A model generated the notes under the pieces. That model ran no database searches. It worked only from the letters and a program-made list of their open reading frames with translations, and was not told where the DNA came from. 32,813 nt of DNA from Pseudomonadota bacterium (lineage in GTDB: Bacteria; Myxococcota_A; UBA796; SXON01): positions 1-32,813 of the forward strand of contig SXON01000144.1 of assembly GCA_005778355.1 (NCBI GenBank), written 5' to 3'. Below, one piece after another: positions 28,164 through 32,813 of the stretch. Positions within the stretch are counted from its first letter, which is position 1; each line of letters starts with the position of its first letter. The translations under genes and the position numbers were made by a program.

Positions 28164-29804
28164 ATGGCAGACGATGGGATCATCCTCGGCATCGACCTAG
28201 GGACGACGTTCTCGGCCATGGGCTACGTCGATCGTCACGGCAAGCCGTGCGTGCTTCCCAACGCGGAGGGTCACCCCACCACGCCGTCGGTGGTCCATTT
28301 CTACGACCGCGAGGCCTGCGTCGTCGGCGAGGAAGCCGTGAAGATGGTTGTGGTCGACGCGAGCAACGTGGTGCGCTTCGTCAAGCGCTACATGGGCGAA
28401 CCGGACTTCTCGCTGGAGTTCTTCGGCAAGAGCTATACCCCTCAAGAACTATCGGCGATTATCCTTCGTAAGCTCAAGGACGACGCCACCGAGGCACTCG
28501 GCTTCGACGTGAACGAGGCGGTGATCACCGTCCCCGCCTACTTCAACGCCGCCCAGCGGGCTGCGACCGCCGACGCCGGCGCACTCGCGGGCTTCAACGT
28601 GCTCTCGATCATCAACGAACCCACTGCGGCCGCCATCTCGTACGGCCTGGAGCGGCTCGGGACCGATCGCAACATCATGGTCATCGACCTCGGCGGCGGC
28701 ACCTTCGACGTGACGGTGATGGACATCCGGGGGGCGTCGCTGCGCACCGTCGCCAGCGACGGCAACGCCGAGCTGGGCGGCAAGGACTGGGACGACCGAC
28801 TTCTCAACTACGTGGCCGACACCTTCCAGAAGCAGTTCGGCCTCGATCCGCGTGACGATCCGCAGCCCTACCAGGAGCTCTACGAGCGCTGCCTCCACGC
28901 GAAGATCAGCCTGTCGACGAAGCCCCGCGCGGTGATCCCGGTGAACTACCGCGGTCATCGTGCGGTCGTGCCCGTCACCCGGGAGGAGTTCGAGGGCCTC
29001 ACTCGCGATCTGTTGCTGCAATGCGAGGACACCTGCAACATCGTGCTCGAGAAGGCACGCATGCGCTGGGTCGATATCGACGACTTCATCCTCGCCGGTG
29101 GCAGCACCCGCATGCCCATGGTGCAGGCGATGTTGCGCCGCCTCTCCGGAAAGGACGCCGCGAGCGGCGTCAATCCCGACGAGTGCGTGGCCCTCGGCGC
29201 GGCCCTCGCCGCCGTGTTCCGCCACCGGCCGGAGCACCCCGCGCTGCAGGCATATCGGACGGCCAACGCCGGTCGGAAGGCATCCGCCGACGTCGAGATC
29301 TCCGACCCCGACAGCTACACGCCCGTGCAAGGCGGCGGCCCCGAGAGCCCGCCCCCGTCCAACGTGGTGGGCCTGCCCGGCGTGCGCATCACCGACGTGG
29401 CCACCCACCCGCTCGGCATCGTCGTCCTCGACGCGAACCTCAAGGAACGCATCGTCAACTTGATCCCCGAGATGACCCCCCTCCCCTGCGACCGCCGGGG
29501 ACGCTTCGCCTACGCCTACGACAACATGACGGCGGTACGGGTGGAGGTGACGGAGGGCCACGGCGAGGCGCGCGACGAGGTGACAGTCATCGGCGAGGTT
29601 GTGCTCGACAACCTGCCCCCTCGTCCGCGAGGCACCCCGATCGAGGTGGTGTATCGCTACACGGTGAACCAGATTCTCGAGGTCGACGTGACCGACGTCG
29701 AGTCGCGACACACTCGCCGGGCCCGGATCAACCTCCGGGGCAGCATCGACGAGCGTCAGAAGAAGGAAGCGCGCGAGCGCATCGCGCGGGCTAGTATCAC
29801 CTAG
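28164..29804 (+). CDS. Lidless Hsp70 (DnaK-like) protein
   Basis: A 546-residue Hsp70. The ATPase domain (1-350) has GIDLGTTFSAMG, VKRYMG, AVITVPAYFNAAQR, DLGGGTFDVT, ELGGKDWDD and LAGGSTRMPM, all intact. Unlike canonical DnaK, a Gly/Pro/Ser-rich insert (about 355-405) separates the ATPase from the beta substrate-binding domain (about 408-525), which starts ITDVATHPLGIVV. The chain ends shortly after, with a short basic helix, so the helical lid is missing. It is close in sequence to the ATPase of the Hsp70-VWA protein, suggesting duplication. Good ribosome site AGGAATAAGG. A substrate-binding domain with no lid should bind and release quickly; this is inference from the Hsp70 family. Confidence 0.93.
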   Translation: MADDGIILGIDLGTTFSAMGYVDRHGKPCVLPNAEGHPTTPSVVHFYDREACVVGEEAVKMVVVDASNVVRFVKRYMGEPDFSLEFFGKSYTPQELSAIILRKLKDDATEALGFDVNEAVITVPAYFNAAQRAATADAGALAGFNVLSIINEPTAAAISYGLERLGTDRNIMVIDLGGGTFDVTVMDIRGASLRTVASDGNAELGGKDWDDRLLNYVADTFQKQFGLDPRDDPQPYQELYERCLHAKISLSTKPRAVIPVNYRGHRAVVPVTREEFEGLTRDLLLQCEDTCNIVLEKARMRWVDIDDFILAGGSTRMPMVQAMLRRLSGKDAASGVNPDECVALGAALAAVFRHRPEHPALQAYRTANAGRKASADVEISDPDSYTPVQGGGPESPPPSNVVGLPGVRITDVATHPLGIVVLDANLKERIVNLIPEMTPLPCDRRGRFAYAYDNMTAVRVEVTEGHGEARDEVTVIGEVVLDNLPPRPRGTPIEVVYRYTVNQILEVDVTDVESRHTRRARINLRGSIDERQKKEARERIARASIT

Positions 29805-29810
29805 ATCCTG

Positions 29811-31916
29811 ATGGAACGCAGAGAGCTCGAGGAGATCGAGAAGTTCTTCGCCGCGAGCGGCCATCGCTCGCCCATGGCCTACCTAGGCCTAGACGAGGAG
29901 GCTTCCGACGAGGAGATCGAGGCCGCGCTCAAGAAGAAGCGCAGCTGGGCCCAGGGACAGCAGGCGAATCCGAAGTACCGGACCGAGGCCCTCTTCGTCA
30001 TCAAGTTCAACACCGCCTTGCGGCGCCTCTTGATCGACGAACGTGAGGCGTACGAGGCCCGCTTCCTCGATGGCCAGACCCAAGTCAAGCTCGAGGAGAT
30101 CGACAAGTTCATCCGCGGGGCGCTCTCCGGCGGCGTGCTCTCGCCGCAGATCGACGCGGCCATTCGCGTGCAGGGTCGCAACCTCGACATGGCCGACCAC
30201 GTGGTGGAACAGCGGATCAACGCGATCGCCAACGAGCTGGGTACCACTCGCGCCACCGACGAAGACGTGGGCGGCGCGGCGTCGACCATCGACTTCTACG
30301 CGCTCTTGCAGGTGTCGCCGTTTGCCACCGACACTGAGATCGCCGAGGCCTACCGCGAGCTCTACCGCTGGGCGCGCAACCTTCGCGACCACGACCGCAG
30401 CGGCAAGATCCTCAGCGCCCTCGACGACGCCTGGCGCATCCTCCGCGATCCCGAGCGTCGCAAACGCTACGACCAGCGCCGGAGCGAGCTGGAAAACGTC
30501 ACCGAGGAGGCTGAGAAGCGGGCCGGCGCCCTCGCGAGACTCGTGGGTACCACCGAGACCACGCTCCCCCCCCGCGCGGCGCCCTCGCGTACCAACGAGG
30601 CGATGCTCGCCGACATCCGGGCTCGCACCACCACACCGCCAGTGACGGTGCCGGCGTCGGTGACTGGGGCACCGTCGGCTGGCCAACCGCGTCCTGAGCC
30701 CGTGCCTACGCCGAACCCGCCGCCCTTCACGGCGGTGTCGTCGCCCACCGACCCGATGGAAGTGATCCGACCGAGCGCTTCGACCGGACCCCGGCTGGCG
30801 TCCCCGGTGCCGACGGCACCGCCCGAGTCCCCCACGAGCTCGGCCGCCCCGGGGGCCGCCGAGTCCGGCCCCGGGCCCGCAGCCCTACGTCTCGCCAGCA
30901 CGGGCGAGGTGTCCGCGCCGATCCCGAACATCAGTGGTCGAACGCTAGGCCTCGCAGCCGGACCGCAACAGCTACGAGAGCGACAGCCGCGACTGCTCGT
31001 CCCCGGCAAGACCATCGTGCGCCTAGGCGTTCCGCGCACCGCGCCGGTGTCCTACTCGGTGAAGGTGCAGAACGGCGGCAAGGGTCGCATGCCGGGCAAG
31101 GTGGTGTCCGACGCCGCCTGGCTGGTGCCCGACCGTGGTTGGCTCGATCCGCAGGCACGCGAGCAAGACGTGGTCGTGGAGATTCGCCCGGCGGACATGC
31201 CGAGTGGTCGCGCCAGTGCAACCCTCACGATCGTGGCCGACCATGGAGAGCGTCGCGTCGTGAGCTTTGAGGTGTCACGACGAACGTTACTGCTTCCACT
31301 GCTGGCCGTGCTCATCCTGCTGACGGGCGTTGCCGGGGCATACTTCGCGGCGCAATACCGGTCGGTCACCGTGCAAGGCGAGGCCGCGCCTGCGTTGCAT
31401 CTGGAGATCGACCCGCCGGCCGACCGGGTGCTGGTCGAGGACGTGCTCGTAGGCGCCGGCCGCAAACTCGACATCACCGCGCCCCAGGCGGGGCGGCCCT
31501 TCCGCGTGCGCATCGAGACGGATGGATTTGCCGCGCACGAGGAGCTGGTCTCGCTGACCGGAGCCGATCTCGAACGCAAGGTGTCCTTGACCCTGACCGA
31601 CCGCGTGACGTGGTTGCCGCCCGAGGGCGAGCCCGCAACGCTCTTGCCCGAGTCGGCCGGTAAGCCACTCCGAGGCAAGGCCGCCGAGATCGGGGCCTGC
31701 TTCGCCGACGGGAGCCAGCGTAAGGTTACGCTCACGTTCACGCTGCGCGTGACGTCGGACGGGCAGGTTCGCGGCCTCGACATGGCGGGCGAGGGTCTCG
31801 ACAAACAGGCGGCTCGCGAGTGCGTTGCGCGCGTCGTGCGGGCTATCCGCGTGGAGCCGTTCTCGGGCACCTGGGCCCAGCTCGACGTGCCGCTCGAACT
31901 GCGGGTGGGGCGGTGA
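29811..31916 (+). CDS. Membrane-anchored J-like, PEGA and AgmX/PglI-type multidomain protein
   Basis: A 701-residue protein of mosaic build. Residues 20-86 and 160-224 are both J-domain-like (YLGLDEEASDEEIEAALKKK; FYALLQVSPFATDTEIAEAY ... DPERRKRYD), but neither has the HPD tripeptide: the second reads RDHDRS where HPD belongs. A Pro/Ser/Thr-rich disordered stretch (250-370) leads to an Ig- or BACON-like beta domain (about 395-488, with WLVPDRGWLDP), one membrane helix (492-514), a PEGA-like periplasmic domain (528-596) and a C-terminal domain (622-700) with Cys630 and Cys671, like the C-termini of AgmX/PglI in myxobacteria. Topology: N-terminus in the cytosol, C-terminus in the periplasm. 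It is six bases after the lidless Hsp70 and probably links the chaperones to the envelope. Weak ribosome site. Confidence 0.82.
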   Translation: MERRELEEIEKFFAASGHRSPMAYLGLDEEASDEEIEAALKKKRSWAQGQQANPKYRTEALFVIKFNTALRRLLIDEREAYEARFLDGQTQVKLEEIDKFIRGALSGGVLSPQIDAAIRVQGRNLDMADHVVEQRINAIANELGTTRATDEDVGGAASTIDFYALLQVSPFATDTEIAEAYRELYRWARNLRDHDRSGKILSALDDAWRILRDPERRKRYDQRRSELENVTEEAEKRAGALARLVGTTETTLPPRAAPSRTNEAMLADIRARTTTPPVTVPASVTGAPSAGQPRPEPVPTPNPPPFTAVSSPTDPMEVIRPSASTGPRLASPVPTAPPESPTSSAAPGAAESGPGPAALRLASTGEVSAPIPNISGRTLGLAAGPQQLRERQPRLLVPGKTIVRLGVPRTAPVSYSVKVQNGGKGRMPGKVVSDAAWLVPDRGWLDPQAREQDVVVEIRPADMPSGRASATLTIVADHGERRVVSFEVSRRTLLLPLLAVLILLTGVAGAYFAAQYRSVTVQGEAAPALHLEIDPPADRVLVEDVLVGAGRKLDITAPQAGRPFRVRIETDGFAAHEELVSLTGADLERKVSLTLTDRVTWLPPEGEPATLLPESAGKPLRGKAAEIGACFADGSQRKVTLTFTLRVTSDGQVRGLDMAGEGLDKQAARECVARVVRAIRVEPFSGTWAQLDVPLELRVGR

Positions 31917-32734
31917 GCAGGCGCCGCAGCCCGCGCACGGTTGACGTCATCCGCGAGGAGCTCGAGGCCGCGCTCGACAGCTACGACGCCGAGCGCGCGC
32001 TCGCGCTGGCGCGAGAGGGTCTTGCCCTCCGCCCCGACGCCGAGGGCTGGTACCTGCTCGGAGTGGCGCTGGAGGCCAACGTCGAGCTCGAGGAGGCGGT
32101 CGCGGCGCTCGACGAGGCGGTCAAGCTGGATCCTTCTCACGGTGACGCCCACGTGGCGCTCGCCGAGATGGCGAGCAACGCGCTGGACTTCGAGGCCGCG
32201 GGTGAACATGTGCTCGACGCCCTGCGCGCCGACCCGGGACACCCCGACGCGCTCCATCTGCGGGCCTGCCTCCGCGAACGACGTGGTGATCACGACGGTG
32301 CCGCCCGTGATTACGCCGCTGCCGCGCTCATCGATCCCGACCGCTTCCCGCTGCCGCCCACCCTCGACGACGAGACCATCGAGGCCGTCACCGAGGAAGT
32401 GCTGAAGTCGCTGCACCCGAGCCTGCGGGCCTACCTGGCCAACGTTCCGATCATCGTCGACGAGCAGCCCTCCGACGAGGTGCTGCTCGACCTCCCGGGC
32501 GCTCACCCCTTCGAGCTGCTCGGCTGTTTCTCCGGCCGGGCGCTCGCCGAGAGCCCGGGGAACGACCCCTGGAGCGTGCTACCGCCCACGATCTGCCTCT
32601 ATCGGCGCAACCTCCAACGCTTTGCCCACGACCGCGAGGAGCTGGTGGCGGAGCTGCGCGTGACCCTGCTCCACGAGATTGGCCACTACCTGGGCCTCGA
32701 TGAGGACGACCTCGAGGAGCGGGGGCTCGAGTAG
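31913..32734 (+). CDS. TPR protein with C-terminal minimal zincin metallopeptidase domain
   Basis: A 273-residue protein. Residues about 24-142 contain three to four TPR-like helix pairs (EGWYLLGVALEANVELEEAV, GDAHVALAEMASNALDFEAA, DALHLRACLRERRGDHDGAA). The C-terminal domain (about 155-273) matches small zincins: an LLDLPG strand region, the metal motif LLHEIGHYLGLDEDDLEERGL, with HEIGH at 254-258 and acidic residues (263-266) as likely third ligand. There is no signal peptide or membrane segment, so cytosolic, unless exported by an unusual route. The GTG at 31913 overlaps the upstream stop as GTGA, which fixes the start and shows membership of the Hsp70 operon. TPR motifs often bind Hsp70 partners, so it may process chaperone-held substrates; that is inference. 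Confidence 0.88.
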   Translation: MSRRRSPRTVDVIREELEAALDSYDAERALALAREGLALRPDAEGWYLLGVALEANVELEEAVAALDEAVKLDPSHGDAHVALAEMASNALDFEAAGEHVLDALRADPGHPDALHLRACLRERRGDHDGAARDYAAAALIDPDRFPLPPTLDDETIEAVTEEVLKSLHPSLRAYLANVPIIVDEQPSDEVLLDLPGAHPFELLGCFSGRALAESPGNDPWSVLPPTICLYRRNLQRFAHDREELVAELRVTLLHEIGHYLGLDEDDLEERGLE

Positions 32735-32746
32735 GCCACCCCGAGG

Positions 32747-32775
32747 TTGACGGCGGCCCCAGCGGGGCATAAACA
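32747..32775 (+). promoter_or_regulatory. Sigma70-like promoter of the terminal tRNA gene
   Basis: TTGACG (32747-32752) and TAAACA (32770-32775) have a 17-base spacer, and the tRNA begins 11 bases after the -10. The -35 matches five of six consensus bases and the -10 about three. The spacer holds a GCCCC-AGC-GGGGC hairpin (about 32756-32768), which could serve as a 3' end of the preceding operon. Confidence 0.5.
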
Positions 32776-32785
32776 GGGCGGCGCT

Positions 32786-32813
32786 GGGGACGTAGCTCAG
32801 CTGGGAGAGCGCC
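32786..32813 (+). tRNA. 5' part of a tRNA gene, probably tRNA-Ala
   Basis: The last 28 bases read as a tRNA 5' half: acceptor strand GGGGACG, T8-A9, D-stem GCTC, D-loop AGCTGGGA, stem GAGC, then GCC entering the anticodon stem. The D-arm is the universal bacterial sequence shared by Ala, Val and some others. GGGG at the 5' end and G at position 3 favour alanine, but the anticodon and position 70 lie outside the window, so the isotype is not proven. Confidence 0.85.

Noticed and set aside
28164..29804. Calling this gene the housekeeping dnaK
   Set aside because: The helical lid and C-terminal tail are absent, and a long insert separates the domains; a canonical dnaK is expected elsewhere.
28449..29864. 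A 471-codon minus-strand open frame opposite the lidless Hsp70
   Set aside because: No motif or ribosome site; the plus strand encodes intact Hsp70 signatures.
29811..31916. Calling this protein DnaJ
   Set aside because: Neither J-like domain has HPD, and the Gly/Phe and zinc-finger regions of DnaJ are missing.
31052..32506. A 484-codon minus-strand open frame opposite the J-like and TPR genes
   Set aside because: It runs across two real coupled genes and shows only shadow composition.

Overview
The window reads as a gene-dense chromosomal segment of a GC-rich, Gram-negative, Myxococcota-like (deltaproteobacterial) organism. This rests on a PEGA-like plus AgmX/PglI-type C-terminal module on one protein, a lipoprotein with an Asp/Thr/Gly tail, a two-part helical-repeat protein of a kind I associate with Deltaproteobacteria, and an RDD-SpoIIM fusion. 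It is inference without a database search. I see no insertion sequence, CRISPR array, integrase or attachment site.

Layout. 1-4331: housekeeping genes, comprising a partial phoH, an alanine-dehydrogenase-like gene, a helical-repeat protein coupled to coaX, and a histidine phosphatase. 4347-6759: three overlapping minus-strand genes for secreted or lipid-anchored proteins with their own promoter; the first is frameshifted. 6837-13306: a translationally coupled five-gene MoxR/DUF58 membrane cluster (RDD-SpoIIM fusion, membrane protein, DUF4129/DUF4350-like fusion, MoxR ATPase, DUF58). 13325-16242: a small membrane protein, birA, and a PIN-PhoH ATPase with a recognisable promoter. 16239-22958: a csrA-queA-tgt-yajC-secD-secF-ihf/HU-secreted-protein train joined mostly by 1-4 base overlaps. 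23070-25020: a three-S1-domain protein convergent with a degenerate uracil-DNA-glycosylase-like gene.

25039-32734 is the most interesting part. A yceF-type maf gene is coupled by an ATGA overlap to an Hsp70 whose C-terminal lid is replaced by a von Willebrand A (VWA) domain with an intact metal site. Then follow a GrpE-like exchange factor, a second lidless Hsp70, a membrane-anchored protein with two J-like domains that both lack HPD, and a TPR-zincin protein. Spacings are 3-6 bases or overlaps, so this looks like one transcription unit encoding a dedicated envelope-linked chaperone machine. The window ends inside a tRNA gene, probably tRNA-Ala, with its own promoter.

Across the window the 8-bp palindrome GTCGCGAC occurs 22 times by my count, in all three codon phases and once between genes, far above base-composition expectation. 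It behaves like a highly iterated palindrome. Annotation was done by reading alone; counts and positions were made by eye.
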